Origin: Solwaraspora sp. WMMA2065 | Lineage (GTDB): Bacteria > Actinomycetota > Actinomycetes > Mycobacteriales > Micromonosporaceae | Direction of reading: 5' to 3' | Length of the DNA stretch: 64,000 nt | NCBI RefSeq assembly: GCF_030345075.1 | Contig: NZ_CP128361.1 | Location: 2,852,001-2,916,000 of the forward strand | In this document: positions 14,841-24,720 of the stretch, piece after piece | How the letters are laid out: each line of letters begins with the position of its first letter | Position numbering within the stretch: position 1 is the first letter of the stretch | Notes under the pieces: model-generated | Seen by the model: only the letters and a program-made list of their open reading frames with translations | The model's database searches: none | What the model was told of the DNA's origin: nothing | Program-made: the position numbers and the translations under genes

Positions 14841-15929
14841 TCACCCGGACGCGGCGTGCAGGCGGCGGATCAAAACCAGCAGGAAGGGTGCGCCCAGCAG
14901 CGCGGTGATGATCCCGATCGGGATCTCCTGGGGGGCCAGCAGGACCCGGGCCAGCACGTCGGCCCAGACCAGCAGGATCGCGCCGAGCAGGGCGGCCACC
15001 GGCACCACCCGTACGTGTGGCGCGCCGACGAGCCGCCGGGCCAGGTGGGGCACGACGAGGCCGACGAAGCCGATGCTGCCGGCGGCGGAGACCAGCACGC
15101 CGACGCTCAGCGAGACCAGCACCAGCAGGCGCAGTCGGAACCGGTCCGGTGACACGCCGAGGGTCTGCGCGGTCTCGTCGCCGATGGCGAGCACGTCCAG
15201 TCGCCGGCCGACGATTGTCAGGTACCCGGTCGTCCCGACCAGCACGACGGCGGCCACCGCCAGCAGCGCGTCCCAGCGGGCCAGCCCCAGCGACCCGAGC
15301 AGCCAGAACATCACCGATCGGGCACCCTCGGCCGACCCGGAGGCGAAGATCAGGAAACTGGTGGTGGCGTACAGCGCGTAGCCGACGGCGACTCCGGACA
15401 GCAGCAACCGGATCGAGGTGACCCGGCCGCCGCTACGGGCGATCAGGAAGACCAGCAGCGACGCGGCGAGGGCGCCGATGAAAGCGCTGGCGGACAGGGC
15501 GTACTGGCCGAAGCCGGCACCGGCCCCGAACAGGATCGCCGCCGCCGCGCCGCTGGACGCTCCGGAGTTGATGCCGAGCAGGTACGGGTCGGCGAGCACG
15601 TTGCGGACCATCGCCTGCAACGCCACTCCGCACACCGCCAGCCCGGCACCGACGAGCATGCCGAGCAGCACCCGGGGCAGCCGGACCTGCCAGACGATGG
15701 CCTGCTCCGGAAGGCTCCAGGTCGCCTCAACGGGCAGTCCGACGAGTTGGTTGCCGATGATGGCGGCGACGGTCGTCGGGGCGATCCCGATGGCACCGGA
15801 GCCGACCGCCACAACGGCGGTGGCCACCAGCCCGACGGTCAGCGCGACCAGCCAGATCCCGGTCCGGCGGCGCTGTGCGGCGACGCCGAGCAGGTCGCTG
15901 CGGGCTGCCGACAGGGTGGCCGCCGCCAT
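14841..15929 (-). CDS. ABC transporter permease, FecCD family
   Basis: 362 residues with about ten membrane helices. Recognisable FecCD segments are PRVLLGMLVGAGLAVCGVAL, NPYL-like ADPYLLGINSGASSGAA, the coupling stretch GDETAQTLGVSPDRFRL and VGLVVPHLARRLVG near the C-terminus. It is the first gene of the operon permease, binding protein, ATPase, methyltransferase, all leftward. A single permease gene implies a homodimer. A 25-bp palindrome 28 bases upstream of the start may control the unit. Confidence 0.93.
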   Translation of the reverse strand: MAAATLSAARSDLLGVAAQRRRTGIWLVALTVGLVATAVVAVGSGAIGIAPTTVAAIIGNQLVGLPVEATWSLPEQAIVWQVRLPRVLLGMLVGAGLAVCGVALQAMVRNVLADPYLLGINSGASSGAAAAILFGAGAGFGQYALSASAFIGALAASLLVFLIARSGGRVTSIRLLLSGVAVGYALYATTSFLIFASGSAEGARSVMFWLLGSLGLARWDALLAVAAVVLVGTTGYLTIVGRRLDVLAIGDETAQTLGVSPDRFRLRLLVLVSLSVGVLVSAAGSIGFVGLVVPHLARRLVGAPHVRVVPVAALLGAILLVWADVLARVLLAPQEIPIGIITALLGAPFLLVLIRRLHAASG

Positions 15930-15956
15930 CGCCCCACCCCCGTACGCCGATCTGTT

Positions 15957-15981
15957 GCTCTTGCAAAGTTATGGCAAAAGC
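15957..15981 (-). promoter_or_regulatory. Candidate operator upstream of the ABC importer operon
   Basis: A 25-bp imperfect palindrome (arms gctcttgcaaa / tggcaaaagc; central bases unpaired) lies 28-52 bases before the ATG at 15929. An outer pair gatctgttgct / agcagcaagatc (about 15948-15992) extends the symmetry imperfectly. It is not a cobalamin riboswitch, because the space is too short, and it is not an obvious iron box. Confidence 0.5.
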
Positions 15982-16038
15982 TAGCAGCAAGATCAGCGGA
16001 TCCGGAAGGCGGTGAGGCACTGTTCACCTCGGCGTCGG

Positions 16039-16314
16039 TCAGCTGCGCCGGAACTGGTAGTTGCGGCCCTTGCCGGCGCGCTGACCGCGACCGGCGAGCC
16101 GGTCCGGGCGGGCGCTCCTGGTCTGCGGGCCGGAGCCCGGCGCGAGCGCGCGGGCAGCGCGCCGACCCTCGGCGGGCAGCGCGTCCTCAGGCAGCGCGAC
16201 CTCGGGCAGATCGATCTCGGACAGAGCGACCTCGGGCAACGCGAGGTCACTCGGGGCGTTGTCGGGCACGGTGAACCGGGGCGTCGTCGTGTCTTGTTCT
16301 GGTCGTTGCGCCAT
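16039..16314 (-). CDS. Small hypothetical protein with repetitive LPEVALPE segment and basic tail
   Basis: 91 residues. A strong ribosome binding site (aggaggt) precedes the ATG at 16314. The chain has three parts: a polar start, an acidic repetitive stretch (LALPEVALSEIDLPEVALPED, here split as LALPEVAL / SEIDLPEVAL / PED), and an Arg/Gly-rich basic tail ending GKGRNYQFRRS. No catalytic motif or membrane segment is present. It could be a nucleic-acid-binding or ribosome-associated protein, or a precursor peptide, but no tailoring enzyme lies beside it. It sits 312 bases downstream of uppS. Function unknown. Confidence 0.6.
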   Translation of the reverse strand: MAQRPEQDTTTPRFTVPDNAPSDLALPEVALSEIDLPEVALPEDALPAEGRRAARALAPGSGPQTRSARPDRLAGRGQRAGKGRNYQFRRS

Positions 16315-16626
16315 GCGGGAAAGACCTCCTGGCTGCGAACCGCCACGCGAACCCGCGGCGGTGACGGGTGAGATGCGGGAGGCGGGCGCCGCAGTCACCG
16401 ACGACGGTCCACGATGACGGGACCAGCCAGCCGGAGACGCCGTGACGCCCGCAGTGTCGACCGGCGGCGGGAACCCGCACGGCACGGATCGACGGCGACC
16501 GCCGAGCGGTCGCGGCACTGCGAAAAAGAGGGCGTCAGAAGCGCATGACCGTCACGCTAACCGGTGCGGTCCCCCGGCGCACCCGGTTTTCCAGACAGCC
16601 CGGCGGCGCGCCGGGCCGGGTCGCGT
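16315..16626. other. Gap between uppS and the small repetitive protein
   Basis: About 310 bases with no supported gene. The part next to 16314 should hold the promoter and ribosome binding site of the small protein. No strong hairpin or known riboswitch core is seen. Confidence 0.4.
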
Positions 16627-17433
16627 TCAGCCCTGCGGGGCCACCGGGTTGGGCAGGGCGCCGCCGAACCGGCGGTCCCGCTGCGCGTACAGCTCGCAGG
16701 CGTACCACAGGTGCCGCCGGTCGAAGTCCGGCCAGAGGGTGTCCAGGAAGACCAGCTCGGCGTAGGCCGACTGCCAGAGCATGAAGTTCGACGTCCGCTG
16801 CTCGCCGGACGGACGCAGGAACAGATCCACCTCGGGCACTTCCGGGTGGTAGAGGTAGCGGGCCAGCATCTTCTCGTTGACCCGGGCCGGGTCGACCTTG
16901 CCGGCCGCGACGTCCCGGGCGATCGCCGCCGCCGCGTCGGCGATCTCCGCCTGGCCGCCGTAGTTGACGCAGAACTGCAGGGTGAGCGTGCTGTTGTGCC
17001 GGGACATCTCCTCGGCGGTCTGCAGCTCGGAGATCACGCTCTTCCACAGCCGGCCCGCCCGCCCGGACCACACCACCCGTACCCCCAGGTCGACCAGCTG
17101 GTCGCGGCGACGGCGGATGACGTCACGGTTGAAGCCCATCAGGAAGCGGACCTCGTCCGGCGAGCGGCGCCAGTTCTCCGTCGAGAAGGCGTACGCCGAC
17201 AGGTACGGAATCCCCAGCTCGATCGCGCCTTCCACGGTGTCGAACAGCGAGAACTCCCCCTGCTCGTGCCCCTTGGTGCGGGGCAGACCACGGTCCTTGG
17301 CCCACCGGCCGTTGCCGTCCATCACGATCGCCACGTGGTCGGGCAGCGCCTGCTTCGGCAACGCCGGTGGCCGGGCCCCGGACGGGTGCGGAGTGGGTGC
17401 CACCGGCGGGCGCAGGCCCCTGCCCTTGGTCAT
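16627..17433 (-). CDS. uppS: Isoprenyl (undecaprenyl/decaprenyl) diphosphate synthase
   Basis: 268 residues, ATG at 17433 overlapping the recO stop (ATGA). The cis-prenyltransferase fingerprint is complete: [20 protein letters not shown] (catalytic Asp, about residue 35), [28 protein letters not shown] and the C-terminal [20 protein letters not shown]. It condenses isopentenyl diphosphate units to the lipid carrier for peptidoglycan and other wall polymers, probably at the membrane. It follows recO as in mycobacteria (Rv2362c-Rv2361c order). Confidence 0.96.
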   Translation of the reverse strand: MTKGRGLRPPVAPTPHPSGARPPALPKQALPDHVAIVMDGNGRWAKDRGLPRTKGHEQGEFSLFDTVEGAIELGIPYLSAYAFSTENWRRSPDEVRFLMGFNRDVIRRRRDQLVDLGVRVVWSGRAGRLWKSVISELQTAEEMSRHNSTLTLQFCVNYGGQAEIADAAAAIARDVAAGKVDPARVNEKMLARYLYHPEVPEVDLFLRPSGEQRTSNFMLWQSAYAELVFLDTLWPDFDRRHLWYACELYAQRDRRFGGALPNPVAPQG

Positions 17434-18206
17434 GGTTGCGTCTCCTGGGAACGGTCGACCAGCGGCAGCGAGCGTAACCCGCGCTCCAGATGCCACTGCA
17501 GGTGCGCCGCCACCAGCCCGCTGCACTCCCGTCGGGTGGCCGGTTCCGACGTGTCCGCCACCTGCCAGTCGCCGGTGGCCAGGGCGGCCATCAGGTCGAT
17601 GGTGGCCGGGGCCGGGTGGGCCGCGCCGGGTGGTCGACAGTCCGGGCAGACACACCCCCCGGCCGGTACGGAGAACGCCCGGTGCCGGCCTTTGGTGCCG
17701 CACACCGCGCAGTCGCGCAGCGCCGGCGCCCAGCCGGCGAGGGCCATCCCACGCAGCAGGTACGCGTCGAGCACCAGGGTGCCGGCGTGGTCGCCCTCGG
17801 CCAGTGCCCGCAGCGCGCCGAGGGTGAGCTGGAACAGCCGCAGCGACGGTTCCCGCTCCACCGGGGTGAGCCGCTCGGCGGTTTCGACGATCGCGCTGGC
17901 GGCCGTGTAGCGCGGGTAGTCGGCCAGGAACCGTTTGCCGTACAGGTGCAGCCCCTCGACCTGGCTGACCGTGTGCAGTGAGCTACCGGGCCCGTCCGGG
18001 TTCCCGGCGATCTGCAGGTCGACGTGGCCGAACGGCTCCAGCCGGGCACCGAACCGGGAGGTCGTCCGGCGTACCCCCCGGGCCACCGCCCGCAGCCGGC
18101 CGTGCCGGCGGGTCAGCAGGGTGATGATCCGGTCGGACTCGCCCAGTTTCTGTACGCGGAGCACCACCGCGTCGTCGCGGTAGAGCTGGCGGCGGTATCC
18201 GGGCAC
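17430..18206 (-). CDS. recO: DNA repair protein RecO
   Basis: 258 residues, GTG start. The N-terminal OB-fold starts [20 protein letters not shown] with the usual [19 protein letters not shown]-terminal zinc-ribbon-like motif has CAVCG (about 168-172) and CVCPDC (about 187-192). RecO helps RecR load RecA on gaps in the RecFOR pathway. Its position between era and uppS is the standard actinobacterial order, and its stop overlaps the uppS start. Confidence 0.96.
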   Translation of the reverse strand: MPGYRRQLYRDDAVVLRVQKLGESDRIITLLTRRHGRLRAVARGVRRTTSRFGARLEPFGHVDLQIAGNPDGPGSSLHTVSQVEGLHLYGKRFLADYPRYTAASAIVETAERLTPVEREPSLRLFQLTLGALRALAEGDHAGTLVLDAYLLRGMALAGWAPALRDCAVCGTKGRHRAFSVPAGGCVCPDCRPPGAAHPAPATIDLMAALATGDWQVADTSEPATRRECSGLVAAHLQWHLERGLRSLPLVDRSQETQP

Positions 18207-18322
18207 CCGGTCATTGTCCCGCGCCGACCGGGCGTGCCGGCGACCGGCCCTGATGCGGACTCAGGGTCGCGATCCGGGACAGATCCGTGGCCGTGCCGGA
18301 TGTGCCCCGCCGGTGGCGCTCG

Positions 18323-18335
18323 TAGCGTCACCGGC
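18323..18335 (+). promoter_or_regulatory. Probable leaderless promoter of the DUF4097 gene
   Basis: TAGCGT (18323-18328) is followed by only 7 bases before the ATG at 18336, so transcription should begin at or next to the start codon. No ribosome binding site is present, consistent with a leaderless mRNA. A -35 element is not clear. Confidence 0.5.
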
Positions 18336-19136
18336 ATGACTCGCGCCCGTACCACGACCACCGCACTCGCCGCCGCGTCGACCCTCGCGCTGCTGGCCGT
18401 CGCCTCGGCCGCGTGCGCACCGCTTGCCTGGCACCAGGAGGACTTCGACGACACCGAGACGGTCCCGATCACCGCCGTACGGATCGTGGAATCCGGCGAC
18501 GGGGACGTGCTGGTGCGGACCCGGCCCGGTGACACGGTCGAGATCCAGCGGGTCGTCCGCTACCAGCGCTCCGAGCCGGGTCGGACCTACCGGATTGACG
18601 GGACGGTGCTCGAACTGGACACGTCGTGCGGCTGGCGGTGCGACGTGTCGTACGACATCGTCGCGCCCCCGGGCGTCTCGGTCGAGGGTGAGAACGGCTC
18701 CGGCCAGCTGATGCTGTTCGACGTGTCGGACGTGTCGGTCCGGGTCGGATCGGGGAGCATCACCATCGACCGGGCTACTGGTCGGGTGGACGCGCGGACC
18801 GGTTCCGGCGGCATCACCGCGTACCGGCTGTCCGGTCCGGCGGAGCTGCACACCGGTTCCGGCTCCATCGACGGCCGCGATCTCAGCGGCGATGGCGTGG
18901 TCGCGACCACCGGCTCCGGGAAGGTGGCACTCACCCTTGACGACCCGGGTCCGGTGCGCGCCGAGACGTCCAGTGGGTCGGTGCACGTCACCGTGCCCGC
19001 GGGTAGCTACCGGATCCGTACCGAGACCGGATCCGGATCGGCCGACGTACGGGTGCCGGACGATCCGGACGGCGAGCATCTGATCGACGCACGGACCGGC
19101 AGCGGGAGCATCACCATCGATCGCAACCGGGACTGA
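18336..19136 (+). CDS. DUF4097-family secreted beta-repeat protein
   Basis: 266 residues. An N-terminal signal of basic residues and a hydrophobic stretch ends in VASAAC (Cys about 28), so it is either secreted or a lipoprotein. The mature part is built of repeated short beta-helix-like units with the pattern G-S-G-S-I-T-I (for example VRVGSGSITI, ARTGSGGITA, HTGSGSIDGR and DARTGSGSITID), typical of DUF4097 adhesin-like domains. Such proteins are often surface or envelope-associated; no enzyme activity is indicated. It stands alone, convergent with era. Confidence 0.88.
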   Translation: MTRARTTTTALAAASTLALLAVASAACAPLAWHQEDFDDTETVPITAVRIVESGDGDVLVRTRPGDTVEIQRVVRYQRSEPGRTYRIDGTVLELDTSCGWRCDVSYDIVAPPGVSVEGENGSGQLMLFDVSDVSVRVGSGSITIDRATGRVDARTGSGGITAYRLSGPAELHTGSGSIDGRDLSGDGVVATTGSGKVALTLDDPGPVRAETSSGSVHVTVPAGSYRIRTETGSGSADVRVPDDPDGEHLIDARTGSGSITIDRNRD

Positions 19137-19163
19137 TCAGGAGAACCTCCCGAAGACACCAGG

Positions 19164-20069
19164 TCAGAAGCCCAGTTTGCGCAGCTGCCGGGGGTCACGC
19201 TGCCAGTCCTTGGCCACCCGGACGTGCAGGTCGAGGTAGACCCGGCTGCCGAGCAGCTCCTCGATCTCCTTGCGGGAGCGGGTGCCGACGTCGCGCAGCC
19301 GGCTACCGCCGGCGCCGATGACGATCGCCTTCTGACTCGGCCGCTCGACGTAGATGTCAGCGTATATCCGGATCAGCGAATCCTCTGGGAGCATCTCCTC
19401 GACGATCACCGCGATCGAGTGTGGCAGCTCGTCCCGTACGCCCTCCAGCGCGGCCTCCCGGATCAGCTCGCCGATCAGCACCTGCTCGGGCTCGTCGGTG
19501 AGCATGTCGTCCGGGTAGAGCCGGGGAGATTCGGGCAGGTGGCCGGTCATCACGTCGACCAGGGTCTGCACCTGGTGGCCGGTGGCGGCGCTGACCGGCA
19601 CCACGTCGGCGAAGTCACCCAGCTCGCTGACCGCGAGCAGCTGCTCGGCGAGTCGGTGCCGGTCGACCAGGTCGGTCTTGGTGACCACCGCCACCACCGT
19701 CGCCTTGAGCTCGGCGATCTCCCCGGTGATGAACCGGTCGCCCCGGCCGACCGGCTCGTCGGCCGGGATACACAGCCCGATCACGTCGACCTCACTCCAG
19801 GTCTGGCGGACCAGGTCGTTGAGGCGTTCGCCGAGCAGCGTCCGCGGCCGGTGCAGCCCCGGGGTGTCGACCAGGACCAGCTGCGACTGCGGCTGGTGCA
19901 GGACGCCCCGGATCACGTGCCGGGTGGTCTGCGGCTTGCTGGAGGTGATCGCGATCTTCTGCCCGACGATCGCGTTGGTCAGGGTCGACTTGCCGGCGTT
20001 CGGGCGGCCGACGAAACAGGCGAAGCCGGCCCGGAAGGTTTCCAGCGGAGACGATCCGCGCGAGCTCAC
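19164..20069 (-). CDS. era: GTPase Era
   Basis: 301 residues, GTG start overlapping the upstream stop. G1 is GRPNAGKSTLTNA (about 22), G3 DTPGLHRP, G4 TKTDLVD, and the C-terminal KH domain contains VIGAGGSRLRDVGTRSRKEI. Era binds the 3' end of 16S rRNA and aids 30S assembly. It lies in the core operon phoH-ybeY-corC-(cda-like)-era-recO-uppS. Confidence 0.97.
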   Translation of the reverse strand: MSSRGSSPLETFRAGFACFVGRPNAGKSTLTNAIVGQKIAITSSKPQTTRHVIRGVLHQPQSQLVLVDTPGLHRPRTLLGERLNDLVRQTWSEVDVIGLCIPADEPVGRGDRFITGEIAELKATVVAVVTKTDLVDRHRLAEQLLAVSELGDFADVVPVSAATGHQVQTLVDVMTGHLPESPRLYPDDMLTDEPEQVLIGELIREAALEGVRDELPHSIAVIVEEMLPEDSLIRIYADIYVERPSQKAIVIGAGGSRLRDVGTRSRKEIEELLGSRVYLDLHVRVAKDWQRDPRQLRKLGF

Positions 20070-20446
20070 TGGCGTACCGTGCCGAGCAGTGTGCCGTCCG
20101 GGGCAGCGACGTGGACCGGGGCGTCGGTGGCCAGGTCCCGCACCACCGCGTGCCCGGCACCATCCAAGGTGGAGGCTTCGGTGACCACGGCGGCGGCCTC
20201 CAGCCGGGTGGCTCCGGACGCGACGGCCGACGCGACCGCCAGCTGCAACGCGGTCAGCGTCAGCGACGGCAGTGCGACGTTAGCGCCGGCGTAGGTACGC
20301 CCGTCCTGGTCCCGTACGGCGGCGCCCTCAGCCGCCCCGATCCGGGCCCGGGCGCTGCGGGCCAGCACGACCAGCTTGCTGTCCTCGGCGCTGAGCTGCG
20401 GCTCCGGCTCCGACCCGGTCGGCGTGGCCGACGGCGACTCAGGCAT
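20066..20446 (-). CDS. Cytidine-deaminase-like protein lacking zinc ligands
   Basis: 126 residues. ATG at 20446 follows AGGAAAGG at a suitable distance; an in-frame ATG at 20476 is possible. The deaminase fold is recognisable from SARARIGAAEGAAVRDQDGR and TYAGANVALPSLTLTALQLA. At the place where active enzymes have the C/H-A-E motif the chain reads TALQLAVAS, and the later P-C-x2-C pair is absent, so catalysis is unlikely. The same kind of protein sits between corC and era in other actinobacteria (Rv2365c position), so it probably has a conserved non-enzymatic role. Confidence 0.8.
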   Translation of the reverse strand: MPESPSATPTGSEPEPQLSAEDSKLVVLARSARARIGAAEGAAVRDQDGRTYAGANVALPSLTLTALQLAVASAVASGATRLEAAAVVTEASTLDGAGHAVVRDLATDAPVHVAAPDGTLLGTVRQ

Positions 20447-21845
20447 CTGCGTGCTGCCTTTCCTCTGCTCTGGCATGACGGTGGTCCTTGCCGTCGGCGG
20501 TGTGCTCGGCCGACGGCTCGGCCGGCTGGTCGACGGTCCGACGTACCAGGACGGTGTCCACCCGGTTGCGCCGGCCGGTGGTGCCCTCGGCGACCAGCCG
20601 GAGGCCGGCGACGGTGACCTCCGCACCGGGGATCGGCACCCGGCCGAGCAGGTGGGCCATCAACCCGCCGACCGTCTCGACCTCGTCGTCGGAGATCTCC
20701 ACGTCGAACAGCTCGCCGAGGTCCTCGACCGGCAGCCGGGCGGTCACCCGGACCCGGTCGTCGTCGAGTCGTTCGACCGGCGGCCGCTCGACATCGTACT
20801 CGTCGGTGATTTCCCCGACGATCTCCTCCAGGATGTCCTCGATGGTGACCAGTCCCCCGGTGCCGCCGTACTCGTCGACCACGATCACCAGGTGGGTACG
20901 GGCGGCCTGCATCTCGGAGAGCAGGTCGTCCACCGGCTTGGACTCCGGCACGAACGTCGCCGGGCGCATCAGCTCGACCACCGGGACCTCGTCGCTGCCC
21001 GGCCCGACCGCGTGGGCCCGACGGACCACGTCCTTGAGGTAGATGATGCCCACCACGTCGTCGACGTTGCCGCCGATCACCGGGATCCGGGAGAAGCCGG
21101 ACCGCAGAAACAGCGCCAGTGCCTGGCGCAGCGTCTTGTGCCGTTCGATCCACACCATCTCGGTCCGCGGCACCATCACCTCGCGGGCGATGGTGTCGCC
21201 GAGCGCGAACACCGAGTGGATCATCTGGCGCTCGCCGTGCTCGACGACACCGCGCTGCTCGGCGAGGTCGACGAGCTCCCGCAGCTCGATCTGGGTGGCG
21301 AAGGGGCCTTCCCGGAAGCCCTTGCCCGGGGTCACCGCGTTGCCGATCAGGATCAGCAGCGAGGCCAGCGGGTTCAGGGCGCGGCCCAGGCCGCGGACCA
21401 GCGGCGCGGTCGCCCGCGCCACGACGAAGGCGTGCTGGCGACCGATCGTACGCGGACCGACGCCGACCACCACGAAGCTGACCACGGTCATCGCCCCGGC
21501 GGTGACCAGTGCCGCCGTCCAGCCGGCGCCGAAGGTGTCGACGGCGACCAGCGCGACCAGGGTGGTGGCGGTCAGCTCGCAGAGCAGCCGGAGCAGCAGT
21601 AGCAGATTGACGTGCCGGACCGCGTCCGCGGCGACGATCTGCAGGGCCCGGGCGGAACGGCTGCCGTCGCGGGCCAGCTCGGCGGCCCGGGCCGGCGAGA
21701 CGACGACCAGCGCCGCCTCGGTCATCGCGATGATTCCGGCCAGCACCACCAGACCGGCGGCGATGACCAACAGTTGCAGGTCCGGCAGCCCGGTGGCTGT
21801 CGCAGCGGCGGCCAGCGGGGTGCCGGTGGTATGGCCAGAGTTCAC
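20439..21845 (-). CDS. CorC/HlyC-family CBS-domain membrane protein
   Basis: 468 residues, GTG start overlapping the ybeY stop. An N-terminal DUF21 membrane domain (helices about 25-45, 80-140) precedes two CBS domains ([20 protein letters not shown] and [18 protein letters not shown]), then [21 protein letters not shown] and the CorC_HlyC FAD-type domain. The family is linked to magnesium or cobalt efflux; the hemolysin label is historical. A His/Glu-rich tail of about 30 residues follows the last domain. It is part of the conserved ybeY-corC-era cluster. Confidence 0.93.
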   Translation of the reverse strand: MNSGHTTGTPLAAAATATGLPDLQLLVIAAGLVVLAGIIAMTEAALVVVSPARAAELARDGSRSARALQIVAADAVRHVNLLLLLRLLCELTATTLVALVAVDTFGAGWTAALVTAGAMTVVSFVVVGVGPRTIGRQHAFVVARATAPLVRGLGRALNPLASLLILIGNAVTPGKGFREGPFATQIELRELVDLAEQRGVVEHGERQMIHSVFALGDTIAREVMVPRTEMVWIERHKTLRQALALFLRSGFSRIPVIGGNVDDVVGIIYLKDVVRRAHAVGPGSDEVPVVELMRPATFVPESKPVDDLLSEMQAARTHLVIVVDEYGGTGGLVTIEDILEEIVGEITDEYDVERPPVERLDDDRVRVTARLPVEDLGELFDVEISDDEVETVGGLMAHLLGRVPIPGAEVTVAGLRLVAEGTTGRRNRVDTVLVRRTVDQPAEPSAEHTADGKDHRHARAEERQHADA

Positions 21846-22309
21846 GTGGCCCGGGCTTCCTTCCAGCTGTAGAGCAGGCGAGCCTGCAACTCGAACATCT
21901 CACGTTCCTCGTCCGGCTCGGCGTGGTCGTAGCCGAGCAGGTGCAGCACCCCGTGCACGGTGAGCAGGTGCAGCTCGTCGGCGGCGGCGTGCCCGGCGGT
22001 GGCCGCCTGCTTGGCGGCCACCTCCGGGCAGAGCACGATATCGCCGAGCAGGCCCGGCTCGTCCGGGCTCGACTCGCCCGGACCGTGGTCGACGCTGCCC
22101 TCGTCCATCGGGAAGGCGAGCACGTCGGTCGGCCCGTCGCTGCCCATCCAGCGGTGGTTGAGCTCGGCCATGTAGTCCTGGTCGACCAGCAGCACCGACA
22201 GCTCCGCGAGCGGGTTGACGCCCATCTCGTCCAGCGCGTGACGGGCGACGGCGAGCACCGCGTCGGTGTCGACGTCGATTCCGGACTCGTTGGCGATCTC
22301 GATGGACAC
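21842..22309 (-). CDS. ybeY: Endoribonuclease YbeY
   Basis: 155 residues. GTG at 22309 is chosen because GGGAGAG precedes it; longer forms would run into phoH. The zinc site [11 protein letters not shown] (about residue 117) and [21 protein letters not shown] are diagnostic. YbeY acts in 16S rRNA 3'-end maturation and ribosome quality control. It is 17 bases after phoH and overlaps corC, so the three are surely co-transcribed. Confidence 0.96.
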   Translation of the reverse strand: MSIEIANESGIDVDTDAVLAVARHALDEMGVNPLAELSVLLVDQDYMAELNHRWMGSDGPTDVLAFPMDEGSVDHGPGESSPDEPGLLGDIVLCPEVAAKQAATAGHAAADELHLLTVHGVLHLLGYDHAEPDEEREMFELQARLLYSWKEARAT

Positions 22310-22326
22310 GTGTCTCTCCCGAAGCT

Positions 22327-23385
<1,059 letters not shown>

Positions 23386-23513
23386 GGGTCGGCCTGACGG
23401 CCTTTCGCACCTGCTTCCATTTCAGCGCCCCGACCCGGTCGGCCGTGGCGGGCGGACTTGCTGCCATCGTATCCGCTCAACGCCCGGCGCAGCGGCTCCA
23501 TTTCCGCCGGTTG

Positions 23514-23864
23514 TCACCGGGACAGCAGCGGACCGAGCGGTGCTCCGCCGAGCACATGGGCGTGCACGTGGAACACCTCCTGACCGGCGTACCGGCCGGT
23601 GTTGAAGATCAACCGGAAGCCGTCCGCAGCGAGCCCTTCGGCCTGCGCCACTGCGGCCGCCGTGGCCAGCAGCTCGCCCGCGACGGCGGGGTCGGCCGTG
23701 GCAAGCGCGGCGACGTCGGGGTGGTGCTGCTTCGGTATCACCAGTACGTGGGTGGGTGCCTGCGGGTGGAGGTCCCGGAACGCGACCGTGTTGACCCCGT
23801 CGTACAGCAGGGTGGTCGGCAGTTCCCCGGCGGCGATCCGGCAAAAGACACAGCTGTCGCTCAC
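23514..23864 (-). CDS. HIT-family nucleotide hydrolase/transferase
   Basis: 116 residues, GTG start at 23864. N-terminal CVFCRIAAGELP carries the zinc-type Cys pair, and the catalytic triad HVHAHVLGG (about residue 100) is intact. HIT (Hint-type) enzymes hydrolyse AMP-lysine or AMP-amine conjugates. It lies between rsmE and phoH, the usual actinobacterial order. Confidence 0.94.
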   Translation of the reverse strand: MSDSCVFCRIAAGELPTTLLYDGVNTVAFRDLHPQAPTHVLVIPKQHHPDVAALATADPAVAGELLATAAAVAQAEGLAADGFRLIFNTGRYAGQEVFHVHAHVLGGAPLGPLLSR

Positions 23865-23934
23865 CCGACGGATGGTAGCGGTGACCGGGGTCCGGCCGGT
23901 CCACCGCCGCGCCACCAGCGCCTCAACCACCGCG

Positions 23935-24678
23935 CTACCAGCGGTCCAGCCGACCGGAGAGCAGGGCGAGTGCCGCGACACCGGCGGTCGACGTCCGCAG
24001 CACCGCCGGGCCGAGCCGCACCGGCCGGGCCCCGGCGTCGACGAAGGTGGCCAGCTCGGCGTCGTCGATCCCGCCTTCCGGCCCCACCACCAGCAGCACC
24101 GACCCGGTGGTCGGCAGGTCGGCGACGGCCAGCCGCTGCTGCGCCGACTCGTGCAGGACGAAGCTGGCGGCCGACGCCGCGCACCGGGCGGCGACCGCGT
24201 CGGTGGGCTCGGCCGGCTGCTGGTCGGACCCGCCGATCGTCGGCAGCCACGGCCGGCGGGCCTGTTTGGTGGCCTCCCGCGCGGTGCCGACCCATCGTTG
24301 CCGGGCGCGGGCACCACGGTCGTCGCGCCAGCGGGTCACCGAGCGGGCGGCCGCCCACGGGACGATCTCGTCAACCCCGACCTCGGTCATCGCCTGCACC
24401 GCCAGCTCGCCCCGGTCGCCCTTGGCAATGCCCTGCGCCACCACCAGCCGGGGGTCGGCGGCGCTGACCTGCCCGGTGTCGGTGATCCGCAGGTCGAGCT
24501 GGTGCCGGCCGACGGCCTCGACCACCGCGTCGGCGACACCGCCGCGCCCGTCGGCGAGCCGCAACCGCTCACCCGGGCGCAGCCGGACCACCGTGGCGGC
24601 GTGGTGGCCCTCCGGCCCGTCGAGGGTGTGACCCGGCCCGGTCGGCAGGCGCTCGACGAGAAACAGTGGGGCGCTCAC
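23935..24678 (-). CDS. rsmE: 16S rRNA (uracil-1498-N3)-methyltransferase RsmE
   Basis: 247 residues. A PUA-like N-terminus (GHHAATVVRLRPGERLRLAD) is followed by a SPOUT methyltransferase domain with LVVAQGIAKGDRGE, LLVVGPEGGIDDAE and LGPAVLRTSTAG, the knot motifs of RsmE. It methylates U1498 in the decoding region of 16S rRNA. It follows dnaJ by 42 bases. Confidence 0.95.
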   Translation of the reverse strand: MSAPLFLVERLPTGPGHTLDGPEGHHAATVVRLRPGERLRLADGRGGVADAVVEAVGRHQLDLRITDTGQVSAADPRLVVAQGIAKGDRGELAVQAMTEVGVDEIVPWAAARSVTRWRDDRGARARQRWVGTAREATKQARRPWLPTIGGSDQQPAEPTDAVAARCAASAASFVLHESAQQRLAVADLPTTGSVLLVVGPEGGIDDAELATFVDAGARPVRLGPAVLRTSTAGVAALALLSGRLDRW

Positions 24679-24720
24679 GTCGGATCGGTTCTCCGCTGCT
24701 GCTCGGCGGCCGGCGTCGGG

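Noticed and set aside
15930-16010. Cobalamin riboswitch before the FecCD operon
   Set aside because: The intergenic space before the gene at 15929 lacks the B12-box and is too short; only a palindrome is present.
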